DNA of 64,000 nucleotides from Streptomyces sp. HUAS ZL42 (lineage in GTDB: Bacteria; Actinomycetota; Actinomycetes; Streptomycetales; Streptomycetaceae): contig NZ_CP160403.1 in assembly GCF_040782645.1 (NCBI RefSeq), positions 7,475,001 through 7,539,000 of the forward strand, in the 5' to 3' direction. Position 1 is the stretch's first letter. Each line of letters starts with the position of its first letter. This document shows, piece after piece, positions 16,002 through 23,607 of the stretch. The notes beneath the pieces are model-generated. The model was not told where the DNA came from. It ran no database searches and was given only the letters and a program-made list of their open reading frames with translations. Position numbers and translations under genes: made by a program.

Positions 16002-17242
16002 TGGCCGGACACGTTCAGGATCGCTGGTACAAGTCCGTTCCCGGCCCGGACGGCAAGAGCGTCAGGGTCAAGACCGACCGCTACGGCGTCGGCCACCGCT
16101 ACCGCGCCCGGTACATCGCGCCGGACGGCTCCGAGAAGTCCAAGAGCTTCCCGGACAAGCAGAAGCGCAAGGCTGACGCCTGGCTGGCCAACATCGAAGC
16201 GGACATGTCCCAGGGGAGGTACATCGACCCGGCCGCGGGCTCGGTGACCTTCGGGCAGTACGCCAAGGAATGGATGGCAGCGCTGACCATCGATCCGGTG
16301 ACCCGCGAGAGTGTCGAGATCCGGCTCAGGGTCCACGCCTTGCCGTACCTCGGTGATCGCCCCCTGGCGTCCTTCCGGCCGTCGCACCTGCGCGCGTGGA
16401 TGCGCGAGCTGGAGGCCACGGGTCGCGCGGCGTCCTACCGGCGCTCGATCTTCGCCAATGTGTCAGCGGTGTTCACCGCCGCCGTGGAGGACCGGATCAT
16501 CGCCGAGAATCCGTGCCGCGCCCGCTCGGTGAGGGCGCCGTCCCTGGATGCCCGCAAGGTCAAGCCCTGGTCCATCGAGCGCGTCATGGCAGTGCACGAG
16601 GCCCTGCCGGATGCCTACCAGGAGATGGTGGCCCTCGGCGCGGGCTGCGGCCTCCGTCAGGGCGAGATTTTCGGTTTGGCTCTTGAGGATGTCGACTTCC
16701 TCGGCGGCACGGTCCACGTAGTGCGGCAGGTCAAGCTCATACGAGGGACGCGCCCGGTATTCGGCCCTCCCAAGGGCGGCAAGGAACGGCATGTACCGCT
16801 GCCCGAGGCGGTCTCCTTCGCGCTGGCCGCGCACATCACGAGGCACGAGCCGGTAGAGGTCGCCCTGCCATGGAAGACCCCGGACGGTCCGCCGGTGTCG
16901 GCGTCGCTCCTGTTCGTCAACGCCCGAAGCCAAGCCCTGAACCGGCTGCGCTTCAATCCGGGCGTTTGGCGTCCCGCCCTCACTTCCGCCGGCATACCCC
17001 TCGGCCGCGAGAACGGCATGCACGCCCTCCGCCACTTCTACGCCTCCGTGCTCCTGGACGCGGGGGAGAGCATCAAGGCCCTGAGCGAGTACCTGGGCCA
17101 CCACGACCCGAGCTTCACGCTCCGGACGTACACGCACCTGATGCCGAACAGCGAGGCTCGCACCCGGGCCGCCGTGGATCGGGTCTTCCGGAACCCGGGT
17201 GGCACCGAGGACGGCCCCGACACGGCCCATGAGGCAACATGA
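16001..17242 (+). CDS. Site-specific tyrosine integrase of the AICE
   Basis: The 413-residue enzyme has an N-terminal arm-binding region, a core-binding SAM-like domain (about 82-180) and a catalytic domain with the full set of residues: R219 in GCGLRQGE, K258 in PPKGGK, H341 and R344 in HALRH, H367 in LGHHD, and Y377 in RTYTHLM. It recombines attP with attB. It ends 26 bp before the 14-bp repeat at 17268, so int lies next to attR as usual in AICEs. Activity looks intact. Confidence 0.93.
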   Translation: MAGHVQDRWYKSVPGPDGKSVRVKTDRYGVGHRYRARYIAPDGSEKSKSFPDKQKRKADAWLANIEADMSQGRYIDPAAGSVTFGQYAKEWMAALTIDPVTRESVEIRLRVHALPYLGDRPLASFRPSHLRAWMRELEATGRAASYRRSIFANVSAVFTAAVEDRIIAENPCRARSVRAPSLDARKVKPWSIERVMAVHEALPDAYQEMVALGAGCGLRQGEIFGLALEDVDFLGGTVHVVRQVKLIRGTRPVFGPPKGGKERHVPLPEAVSFALAAHITRHEPVEVALPWKTPDGPPVSASLLFVNARSQALNRLRFNPGVWRPALTSAGIPLGRENGMHALRHFYASVLLDAGESIKALSEYLGHHDPSFTLRTYTHLMPNSEARTRAAVDRVFRNPGGTEDGPDTAHEAT

Positions 17243-17267
17243 GCCCGTGACCTGCACGTTCCTCAGA

Positions 17268-17281
17268 ACAGCCACAACTGA
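17268..17281. other. attR: second copy of the 14-bp core
   Basis: An exact copy of the dapD-end sequence ACAGCCACAACTGA, 26 bp after the integrase stop. Together with the copy at 5476-5489 it brackets the whole element. DNA right of this point should be the original downstream flank of dapD. Confidence 0.65.
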
Positions 17282-17312
17282 GCAGCAGGCACAACTGAGC
17301 AGCAGGCACAAC
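17273..17312. repeat. 17-bp tandem repeat overlapping attR
   Basis: CACAACTGAGCAGCAGG occurs twice in tandem (17273-17289 and 17290-17306) followed by the partial unit CACAAC. The first unit overlaps the att core. It may be an integrase arm site or a slippage product at the junction. Confidence 0.6.
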
Positions 17313-17314
17313 AG

Positions 17315-17347
17315 AGCGCCCTCCCACTCCACAGGCGGGAGGGCGCT
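17315..17347. terminator. Bidirectional terminator beyond attR
   Basis: AGCGCCCTCCC and GGGAGGGCGCT form a perfect 11-bp stem with an 11-nt loop, followed by TTTC on the plus strand. It lies between the rightward integrase and the leftward HAD gene, so it can stop both. It was probably the original terminator of dapD before insertion. Confidence 0.7.
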
Positions 17348-17351
17348 TTCG

Positions 17352-17855
17352 TCACCCCCGCAGGCCCGTCGCGAACTCCGTAAGGGCCGCGAAGTCGGCC
17401 TCCAGCAGGCCGAGCCGTGGGTTGACATGGTGCAGGAGGGCGGCCCCGGGGTGGCGGGCGGCGACGTACGCGTCGTCGGCCGGGCTCTGTTCGTCGTCGA
17501 CCCAGGCGAAGGGGCGGCCCTCGGCGTACGTCACGATCGCCTCGGTCTTCCAGTGCACGCCGTCCGGCCGGACGGCGAACAGGCCCTCGCCGAAGTCGAC
17601 GTACGGCAGCTCGGGCAGGCCGACGACGGGGGCGATCCAGCGGTTGGCGGCGGCCATCCACGTGGTGGCCCAGCACAGGTCGTAGGGGAGATCCAGTAGC
17701 GCCCGGCCGTGCGAGGGGTTCAGCCAGACCCGCAGTGGGCGTCCGGGCTGCAGGGCCACCCTGAGCGTCGTATAGCCCCCGGGGCGTCGCTCCGGCTTCG
17801 CCGCGTACGGGTTGAGGGGGCCGTCGACATCGAGGAACAGCAGGGGGCGGCTCAC
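17352..17855 (-). CDS. HAD-like hydrolase (SAK-type HAD domain)
   Basis: The 167-residue protein starts with the HAD motif I LLFLDVDGPLNPY, which has the two nucleophile/acid Asp residues. A TTWMAAAN segment and a late WVDDEQSPAD (motif III/IV Asp pair) follow. The compact cap-less form resembles the HAD_SAK_2 family found in small stand-alone proteins. It probably acts as a cytosolic phosphatase; the substrate is unknown. GTG start at 17855. It faces the AICE end and shares the terminator at 17315-17347. Confidence 0.8.
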   Translation of the reverse strand: MSRPLLFLDVDGPLNPYAAKPERRPGGYTTLRVALQPGRPLRVWLNPSHGRALLDLPYDLCWATTWMAAANRWIAPVVGLPELPYVDFGEGLFAVRPDGVHWKTEAIVTYAEGRPFAWVDDEQSPADDAYVAARHPGAALLHHVNPRLGLLEADFAALTEFATGLRG

Positions 17856-17925
17856 GGGGCCACCGTACGGGACGGGCGTGCGGCGGCACCCGGGAATTTC
17901 TTCCGGCGAGGGGCGCCCTCCGCGA

Positions 17926-18825
17926 TCAGGCCACCAGCCGCTCGTACTCCGCCAGCAGCCCGTCGGTCGTCGCCCGGTCGGCGGGCCGCAGGGGTGCGCG
18001 GACCGGACCCGCGGGCAGACCGAGGGCGTTGAGGATCGCCTTGGCGGTGACCGTGCCGGGCAGGCCCGCCGACATCACCGCCTCGATGAGCGGTGTGGCC
18101 CGCTGCTGGAGCCGGGCCGCCCCGGCCGTGTCGCCCGCGTCGAACGCGTCGAGGACGGCCCGTAGCCGGCCCGGGACGACGTTCGCGACCGTGCTCACAC
18201 AGCCGGCTCCGCCCACCGCGTACAGGGCGAGGTTGTGCTCGTCGCAGCCCGCGTAGTAGGCGAGGTCCGTGCGGGAGAGGACCTTCTGGGCGGCGAGGAA
18301 GTCGTAGGAGCAGTCCTTGACCGCCACGATCCGGGGGTGGCCGGCGAGGCGGATCATCGTCTCGGGCTCGATACGGGTCCCGGTGCGGCCCGGGATGTCG
18401 TACAGCGCGACCGGCAGCCCCGACGCGTCCGCGACCGCCAGGAAATGGGCCTCCAGGGCGTCCTGAGGAGGCTTGCTGTAGTAGGGACTGACCACCAACA
18501 GGCCGTCGGCGCCCGCCTTTTCGGCCTCGAGTGCCAGCTCGACGGTGTGCCGGGTGTCGAAGGTGCCCACACCCGCCACGATCGAGGCCCGGTCGCCCAC
18601 CGCCTCCCGCACGGCCGTGACGAGCGACGCCTTCTCGGCGTCCGTCGTGGTCGGCGACTCGCCCGTCGTGCCGGAGAGCACGAGACCGTCGCAGCCCTCC
18701 GCCACCAGCCGGTCGGCGAGCCGCTGCGCACCGTCGAGGTCGAGCGCGCCCGCCTCGGTGAAAGGCGTGATCATCGCGCAGAGGGCGCGGCCGAAGGGAG
18801 GGGTGGAGCGAGCGGTTGTCGTCAT
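17926..18825 (-). CDS. dapA: 4-hydroxy-tetrahydrodipicolinate synthase (DHDPS)
   Basis: The 299-residue protein is a standard DapA TIM barrel: SGTTGESPT (Thr pair for the catalytic relay), YDIPGRTG (catalytic Tyr) and VAVKDCSYD (Schiff-base Lys). It condenses pyruvate with aspartate semialdehyde, the first dedicated step to diaminopimelate and lysine. dapD, three enzymatic steps later in the succinylase route, lies on the other side of the AICE. Start is uncertain: the ATG at 18825 gives a normal N-terminus but has a weak ribosome binding site; a GTG at 18861 would add 12 residues and would overlap the dyad at 18858-18891. A paralogue elsewhere in the genome is possible. Confidence 0.88.
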   Translation of the reverse strand: MTTTARSTPPFGRALCAMITPFTEAGALDLDGAQRLADRLVAEGCDGLVLSGTTGESPTTTDAEKASLVTAVREAVGDRASIVAGVGTFDTRHTVELALEAEKAGADGLLVVSPYYSKPPQDALEAHFLAVADASGLPVALYDIPGRTGTRIEPETMIRLAGHPRIVAVKDCSYDFLAAQKVLSRTDLAYYAGCDEHNLALYAVGGAGCVSTVANVVPGRLRAVLDAFDAGDTAGAARLQQRATPLIEAVMSAGLPGTVTAKAILNALGLPAGPVRAPLRPADRATTDGLLAEYERLVA

Positions 18826-18857
18826 GTGAGTAGTCTCGGCAGACCAATCGTGAAGCT

Positions 18858-18891
18858 CCACTTAAATCTTCTAAGAGGTATTGGTAAGTGG
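18858..18891. promoter_or_regulatory. Nested dyad upstream of dapA
   Basis: CCACTTA (18858-18864) and TAAGTGG (18885-18891) are perfect inverted copies. Inside them CTTA-N7-TAAG (18861-18875) forms a LysR-like T-N11-A box. The AT-rich context stands out against the flanks. No regulator gene adjoins it, so the binding protein is unknown. Confidence 0.5.
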
Positions 18892-18986
18892 TGCTGCGGA
18901 GTGGGTGGGTGGGCCCTATGTCCAAATCGACCCTCCATGGGTCACCATGGCCAGGACGGTCACCGGCGTCAGCCCATGGAGGCGTC

Positions 18987-19121
18987 ATGAAGCTCGGCAA
19001 GGCACTGGCCACCGGAGTCGCGGAGGAGCGGCCGCGGGTCCACGAGGACGAACTCGAACTCCCCGAGGAGATCAAGGACCTCACGGCCCCCGCGCCCGAA
19101 GAGGTGCCGGCCGCACGATGA
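18987..19121 (+). CDS. Small acidic protein, unknown function
   Basis: A 44-residue protein (MKLGKALATGVAEERPRVHE then an acidic tail). GGAGG lies six bases before the ATG at 18987 and the stop overlaps the next ATG (ATGA), both good signs of real translation. It may be part of an operon with the Cys-rich gene that follows. No domain recognised. Confidence 0.65.
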   Translation: MKLGKALATGVAEERPRVHEDELELPEEIKDLTAPAPEEVPAAR

Positions 19122-19801
19122 GGCTGCGGCTTCCGGAGGAACGCCCGACGGAGCCGCCGACCGGCTACAAGATCGCCCACCCGGTCCTGTCCCAGGACGG
19201 CACCCGGGCGGGGTTCACCGGTGTGTCGCTCGGCGGCGCGCTGCCGTACGGAGTCGTGGCCGACGCGTCCTGTGTCTACGGCCTGCGGCACCGTGCACCG
19301 CACCGCCGCTGCGACTGCGGCTTCCACTGCGTGCACGAGCGCACGGCCGCCGAGGCGCTGCTGTGCACGGCCGAACACCGCGCGGCCGTCCTGCTCGAGG
19401 TCTCGGTCCTGGGCGCCTACATCCGCTTCGAGCGCGGCTTCCGCTACGCCCGTCAGCGGGTACGGAAGGCGACCGTCGGCCCCTGTGCCTGCGGCGCCGG
19501 CGCGGCGTCGCTCGCCGACGCCGGCTGGGGCCGGCCCGGCTGGCGTGCCCTCGCACCCTCCTGCGCGGCCTGCCTCCGCGGCCGTACGTTCCTGTCGCTC
19601 GCCGCGTTCGCACGGCTGGCCGGGGACGGGCTGCGGGTCGTGGCGGGAGCCGCGAGCGGCAGCGGACCCTCGGGCGCCGAGGGCCTCGGCGTGCCCGAAC
19701 TCGTCGCGGAGGCCGCGCTGCTGCAGGCCCGGCTGGACTGGTTCCAGAGTCAGTTGGCCGAGCTCGGGGACCGCGGGGACGGGGGCGGGGCGCAGGGGTA
19801 G
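19118..19801 (+). CDS. Cys/His-rich conserved hypothetical protein
   Basis: A 227-residue soluble protein. It has clustered Cys and His (HRRCDCGFHCVHE near residues 67-79, CACGAG near 127, SCAACLRG near 150), so one or two zinc sites are likely. The C-terminus is a helical stretch (LVAEAALLQARLDWFQSQLAEL) that may form a coiled coil. It overlaps the small acidic gene by four bases. I do not recognise the family; it may be a Streptomyces-specific protein. Confidence 0.7.
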   Translation: MRLRLPEERPTEPPTGYKIAHPVLSQDGTRAGFTGVSLGGALPYGVVADASCVYGLRHRAPHRRCDCGFHCVHERTAAEALLCTAEHRAAVLLEVSVLGAYIRFERGFRYARQRVRKATVGPCACGAGAASLADAGWGRPGWRALAPSCAACLRGRTFLSLAAFARLAGDGLRVVAGAASGSGPSGAEGLGVPELVAEAALLQARLDWFQSQLAELGDRGDGGGAQG

Positions 19802-19854
19802 CCGGGGTCGGCCGGGGTACCCGGATGTTCCGAACCGAGAGGAGGCGGGACACC

Positions 19855-20277
19855 GTGACCGGGACCATCGACTCCGGCCCTGCGCACGACGCGCACCACT
19901 CCGTGGGCGAACTCGTCACGCAGGCCACAGAACAACTCTCCCGGCTCGTGCGGCAGGAACTGAGCCTCGCCAAGGAGGAGCTGGCCGAGAAGGGACGGCG
20001 TGCCGGGCGAGGTGGCGGGCTGCTCGGTGCCGCGGGCGCCTTCGGCTATGCCGGACTGCTCGCCCTGGCCGGCACGGCGACCGCCGCGCTCTCGCTGACG
20101 CTGTCCGTGTGGGCCGCGGCGCTCATCGTCACCGCGGCGCTGTTCGCGATCGCGGGCCTGCTGGCCGTGGCCGGCCGCAGCCAGCTGCGCCGCGCCACGC
20201 CCCCCACGCCCGAGGAGACCCTCGGCAGCGTCAGGGCCGATGTCGAGGAGATCAGGGAAAGGGCACACCACCGATGA
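19855..20277 (+). CDS. Phage holin superfamily III / DUF1469 membrane protein
   Basis: The 140-residue protein has an N-terminal amphipathic part (VGELVTQATEQLSRLVRQEL), two hydrophobic segments around residues 50-75 and 80-102, and an acidic and basic C-terminus. This is the DUF1469 (putative actinobacterial holin-X) layout that commonly precedes a DUF3618 gene. GTG at 19855 was chosen because GAGGAGG lies at the right distance; an ATG at 19825 lacks one. It overlaps the DUF3618 gene (ATGA). Function unknown, probably envelope related rather than phage lysis. Confidence 0.82.
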   Translation: MTGTIDSGPAHDAHHSVGELVTQATEQLSRLVRQELSLAKEELAEKGRRAGRGGGLLGAAGAFGYAGLLALAGTATAALSLTLSVWAAALIVTAALFAIAGLLAVAGRSQLRRATPPTPEETLGSVRADVEEIRERAHHR

Positions 20278-20648
20278 CCCACAGGAAAGCGGGCTCCGCG
20301 GAGCTGCGGCGGCAGATCGAAGAGACGAGGACCGAACTCGGCGGCACCGTCGAGGAGTTGGCGGCGAAGGCCGATGTGAAGGGCCGGGCCCGGGCCCGCG
20401 CCGCCGACCTCAGGGACAAGGCGGGCGCGATGACCGTGCAACTGCGCAGCACGGCGGCCCAGGCCGGTCACACGGTCCAGGACAGGGCGAGCCGGGCGGG
20501 TCACGCGGTGGAGCATGGCGCGCCGCGCCCCGTCCGCACCGTCGTTCAGGCCGGGCTGCGGCATCCGCGGCCGGTGCTGATCGCCGGTGCGGCACTGGGA
20601 GCCGTGGCCGTGGCGGGGCTGCTGCTGCGGCGGCGCACCGGGCGGTAA
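20274..20648 (+). CDS. DUF3618 family membrane protein
   Basis: The 124-residue protein begins with the DUF3618 signature (ELRRQIEETRTELGGTVEEL AAKADVK region), has an Ala/Arg-rich middle of helical repeats, and ends with one hydrophobic segment (PVLIAGAALGAVAVAGLLL) and a basic tail. It is translationally coupled to the DUF1469 gene. The pair is common in actinobacteria and may act at the membrane in stress or cell-envelope upkeep; no activity is known. Confidence 0.85.
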   Translation: MTHRKAGSAELRRQIEETRTELGGTVEELAAKADVKGRARARAADLRDKAGAMTVQLRSTAAQAGHTVQDRASRAGHAVEHGAPRPVRTVVQAGLRHPRPVLIAGAALGAVAVAGLLLRRRTGR

Positions 20649-20712
20649 CGGGGTTCGTGCGACACGGGGCCCGGGTCGGCTGTACGTCGGCCCGGGTCTT
20701 TTCACGGACCCC

Positions 20713-20754
20713 CACCGAAAACTCCATCCGTCTGGACAAAAAAAGTTTTCGGTG
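20713..20754. promoter_or_regulatory. Inverted repeat ahead of the ArsR gene
   Basis: CACCGAAAACT (20713-20723) and AGTTTTCGGTG (20744-20754) are perfect 11-bp inverted copies, 20 bp apart, ending 13 bp before the ArsR start. The AT-rich arms around a promoter suit an autoregulatory ArsR operator. Confidence 0.6.
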
Positions 20755-20767
20755 AGACCGTGGACGC

Positions 20768-21376
20768 ATGCTGGACGTGACCGTGATCGAGGACCCCGAG
20801 GCCGCAGCCGTCTCCCTGGACCCCATACGGGCCCGGCTGCTCGCCGAACTGACCGCCGGCCCCGCGTCGGCCGCCATGCTGGCCGGCAAGGTCGGGCTGC
20901 CCCGGCAGAAGGTGAACTACCACCTCAAGGCGCTGGAGCGGCACGGCCTGGTCGAGCTGGCCGGCGAGCGGCGCAAGGGCAACGTCACCGAGCGGCTGAT
21001 GCGCGCGACTGCGGCCTCGTACGTGATCTCGCCGCTCGCGCTCGCCTCCGTGCAGCCCGACCCGGACCGCTTCCGCGACCAGCTCTCCGCGCGCTGGCTG
21101 CTCGCACTCGGCGCCCGGCTGGTGCGGGACGTCGGTGCGCTGATCACCGGCGCGGCGAAGGCGCGCAAGCGGCTGGCGACGTACGCGCTGGACGGCGAGG
21201 TGCGGTTCGCCTCGGCCGCCGACCGGGCCGCGTTCGTCGAGGAGCTGACGGCGGGCGTGAGCGCGCTGATCCGCAAGTACGACGCACCCGGCGCCGAGGA
21301 CGGCCGCGATCACCGGATCGTCGTCGCCGTCCATCCCACGGTCAAACCCCAGACCCCGGAACTCGAACGTCAGTAG
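20768..21376 (+). CDS. ArsR family winged-helix regulator
   Basis: The 202-residue protein has a winged helix in its first 85 residues (LDPIRARLLAELTAGPASAAMLAGKVGLP, then VNYHLKALERHGLVELAGERRKG). The C-terminal part is a helical domain found in ArsR proteins paired with SRPBCC partners. There is no typical metal-binding CxC. It is followed 13 bp later by an SRPBCC gene, so the two form an operon. It probably represses that operon at the dyad at 20713-20754; the ligand may be held by the SRPBCC partner. Confidence 0.85.
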   Translation: MLDVTVIEDPEAAAVSLDPIRARLLAELTAGPASAAMLAGKVGLPRQKVNYHLKALERHGLVELAGERRKGNVTERLMRATAASYVISPLALASVQPDPDRFRDQLSARWLLALGARLVRDVGALITGAAKARKRLATYALDGEVRFASAADRAAFVEELTAGVSALIRKYDAPGAEDGRDHRIVVAVHPTVKPQTPELERQ

Positions 21377-21389
21377 TCAGGAGCCCGTC

Positions 21390-22124
21390 ATGTCCAAGGA
21401 ATTCGAGATCGCCCGCGAATTCGAGGTCGACGCCACGCCGGAGCAGGTGTGGGAGGCCGTCACCAACGGCACCGGAGGCTGGCTGTGGCCGATGGAGCCG
21501 CCCGAGCCCCGTGAGGGCGGCCGGGGTCCCTTCGGTTCCACGATCACCGTCTGGGATCCGCCGCACCACTACACCAACCGCGTCGAGGACGTCGAGGGCA
21601 TCTCCGAGCAGACGCTCAACCAGCTCGACTACACCATCGAGTCCCGTGACGAGGGCCGGCGGGCCTGGGTGCGGTACGTGCACAGCGGGATCTTCGTCGA
21701 CGACTGGGACAACCAGTACGACGGCGCCGCCAAGCACACCGACTTCTATCTGCACACCCTGCGGGAGTACCTGGCCCACTTCGCACCCCGGCCGGCCGCC
21801 TTCGCCACCTTCGACGGCCCCGAGGCCTCGAAGGCCGCCGACGCCCTCGCCGCCGTCGGACGGGCGCTCGGTGTCGGGGAGGACATGGCCGCCGGCACGC
21901 GGGTGACGGTCCGAGGCCCCGACGCATTCGACGCCGTGGTCGACTTCCGCAACCCGTACTTCATCGGGCTGCGGACGGACCGGGGCCTCACCCGCTTCTT
22001 CGGACGCAACCACTGGGGCCATCCGGTCGGCGTCTCCCTGCACGATTTCACGCCGGGCACCGACATCAAGGAGTGCGAAGCCGCCTGGCAGGGCTGGCTG
22101 AACGGCGTGTTCAGCCAGCCTTGA
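21390..22124 (+). CDS. SRPBCC / AHSA1-type START-like protein
   Basis: The 244-residue protein has an AHSA1-like fold in the first 150 residues (FEIAREFEVDATPEQVWEAV ... GGWLWPMEPP ... TQLDYTIES-like strand) and a C-terminal extension with a second strand-rich part. Such proteins bind hydrophobic ligands in a cavity. It is cotranscribed with the ArsR gene upstream. Its stop codon (CCTTGA) lies at the likely left edge of a TnpB-type insertion, so a few C-terminal residues may differ from homologues. Confidence 0.85.
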   Translation: MSKEFEIAREFEVDATPEQVWEAVTNGTGGWLWPMEPPEPREGGRGPFGSTITVWDPPHHYTNRVEDVEGISEQTLNQLDYTIESRDEGRRAWVRYVHSGIFVDDWDNQYDGAAKHTDFYLHTLREYLAHFAPRPAAFATFDGPEASKAADALAAVGRALGVGEDMAAGTRVTVRGPDAFDAVVDFRNPYFIGLRTDRGLTRFFGRNHWGHPVGVSLHDFTPGTDIKECEAAWQGWLNGVFSQP

Positions 22125-22324
22125 GAACATCCCGGGGTGCTACCGGGATTCATTCGCAGTGCATCGGGCTTCAGCCCGGTGGTGAAGCGAATCCGGTGGT
22201 CGCCACGCGGAGCGTCGTGGTGACCTTCCGGCGGAGCCGGACAGAGAGCGGGCCGGTAGCCGGTGACACACTGAACGAATGTTCTGTGTGGTGCTGGCGA
22301 GTCGGCCGTTTCTACGATGCTCGC

Positions 22325-23547
22325 ATGCAGCTTCGGTACGTCTTCAGGATGTACCCGGAGCCCGGCCAACAGGGAGCGTTGGCGAGGGCGTTCGGGTGCG
22401 CCCGCGTCGTGTTCAACGACGCGGTGCGTGCCCGCCGCGACGCTCGCGCGGCTGGGGAGAAGTACCCGACGTCCGCGGTGCTGTCCAAGACGTTGATCAC
22501 CCAGGCCAAGGCCCGCCCGGCGCGGGCCTGGCTCGCGGAGGTCTCCCAGGTCGTGCTCCAGCAGGCGCTGCGGGACGCGGATGCGGCGTACGCGAACTTC
22601 TTCGCCTCGTTGAAGGGGGAGCGGGCTGGGGCGCGGGTGGGTGAGCCGCGTTTCCGTTCCCGTCGGGATGCCCGTCAGGCCGTGCGGTTCACGGCGAACG
22701 CCCGCTGGAAGATCACCGGGGGCGGGAGGCTGCTGCTGCCGAAGATCGGCGCGGTGGCGGTGAAGTGGTCCCGGGCTCTGCCCGCCGTGCCATCCTCGGT
22801 CACCGTCGTCAAGGACGCGGCGGGGCGGTACTTCGCGTCTTTCGTCATCGAGACTGAACCGGATGCCGATGCTGCGTGGTGCCCGACCCCGGCCAGAGCA
22901 TCGGCATCGACCTGGGGCTGACCCATTTCGCGGTCCTCTCGGACGGTACGAAGATTGACTCTCCGCGGTTCTTGCGGCGGGCGGAGAAGAAGCTGAAGAA
23001 GGCCCAGAAAGACCTTGCCCGCAAGCGGAAGGGATCGAAGAACCGCGAGAAAGCGAGAGGGAAGGTCGCCCGTGCGCACGCGAAGGTCGCCGACGCGCGC
23101 CGCGAGTTCCACCACCAGCTCTCCACGAAGCTGATCCGCGAGAACCAAGCGGTCGCCGTGGAGGACCTGGCGGTCAAGGCACTGGCGCGCACGAGGATGG
23201 CCAAGAGCGTGCACGACGCGGGCTGGTCACAGTTCACGGCCATGCTCGCGTATAAGGCCGAACGATACGGCCGCACCTTCATCAGGATCGACCGGTTCGA
23301 GCCGACCCGCCAGGTCTGCTCGGCCTGCGGCCACCGCGACGGCCCCAAACCCCTCGATGTGCGCGAGTGGACCTGTATCGCCTGCGGGACCGTCCACGAC
23401 CGCGACGTGAACGCCGCGAAGAACGTGAAACAGGCCGCCGGACTGGCGGTGACAGCCTGCGGAGCGCGGGTAAGACCACGACTCGTCCCGGCACAGCGCG
23501 AAGAAACAGGAAGCCACGGAATCCCTACAGGAAACTGTGCCGCGTAG
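22325..23547 (+). pseudogene. tnpB: Frameshifted tnpB (RNA-guided nuclease family)
   Basis: The first frame runs 22325-22921 and encodes the N-terminal wedge/REC-like part (MQLRYVFRMYPEPGQ ...). The second frame, used to 23547, carries the RuvC domain: GIDLGLTHFA (first Asp), AVEDLAVKAL (Glu), a CxxC...CxxC zinc ribbon and RDVNAAKN (last Asp). The join falls near 22875-22915, where the downstream frame is offset by -1, equal to one lost base. All catalytic residues survive, so either a single deletion broke the gene recently, the read has an error, or a -1 slip joins the frames. Confidence 0.78.
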
Positions 23548-23607
23548 CGGCACAGCGCCCCGTAGAGACGGCCAGAATCCTCGGGCTTCAGCCCGAGGAG
23601 CATGTCA
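23470..23607 (+). ncRNA. Candidate reRNA (omega RNA) at the tnpB 3' end
   Basis: TnpB guide RNAs overlap the tnpB 3' end and the right end of the element. Here a 9-bp perfect hairpin (CTGTGCCGC-GTA-GCGGCACAG, 23535-23555) covers the tnpB stop codon, and a second 8-bp hairpin (23579-23598) ends shortly before the presumed element edge. The guide would begin just right of about 23608. Boundaries are approximate. Confidence 0.45.

Larger units (their letters stand above)
5476..17281. mobile_element. Actinomycete integrative and conjugative element (AICE) in dapD
   Basis: The span is bounded by an exact 14-bp direct repeat. It carries the full AICE kit in the usual order: XRE regulator, SCO3933-type regulator, FtsK/SpoIIIE-like DNA translocase, Spd-type spread genes, RepSA-type rolling-circle initiator, excisionase and tyrosine integrase next to attR. 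The left third holds a lower-GC HEPN gene and an IS110 insertion, probably later cargo. AICEs of the pSAM2 type excise, replicate and move double-stranded DNA through the FtsK-like pump. All core genes look intact, so the element may still be mobile. Confidence 0.8.
22125..23607 (+). mobile_element. TnpB-only IS200/IS605-like (IS1341-type) element
   Basis: A tnpB-like gene is flanked by subterminal hairpins sharing CGGGC-TTCA-GCCCG: 22165-22178 on the left and 23579-23598 on the right (there extended to 8 bp). No tnpA is present. The right end probably lies near GTCAA at 23604-23608; the left edge is less sure, near TTGA at 22121-22124, which resembles a TnpB target motif. The element sits between the stop codons of two convergent genes. 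Confidence 0.65.

Noticed and set aside
22325..22921. Treating the two tnpB frames as two separate genes
   Set aside because: The second frame begins within the RuvC domain and has no start with a ribosome binding site; the domains together make one normal TnpB.
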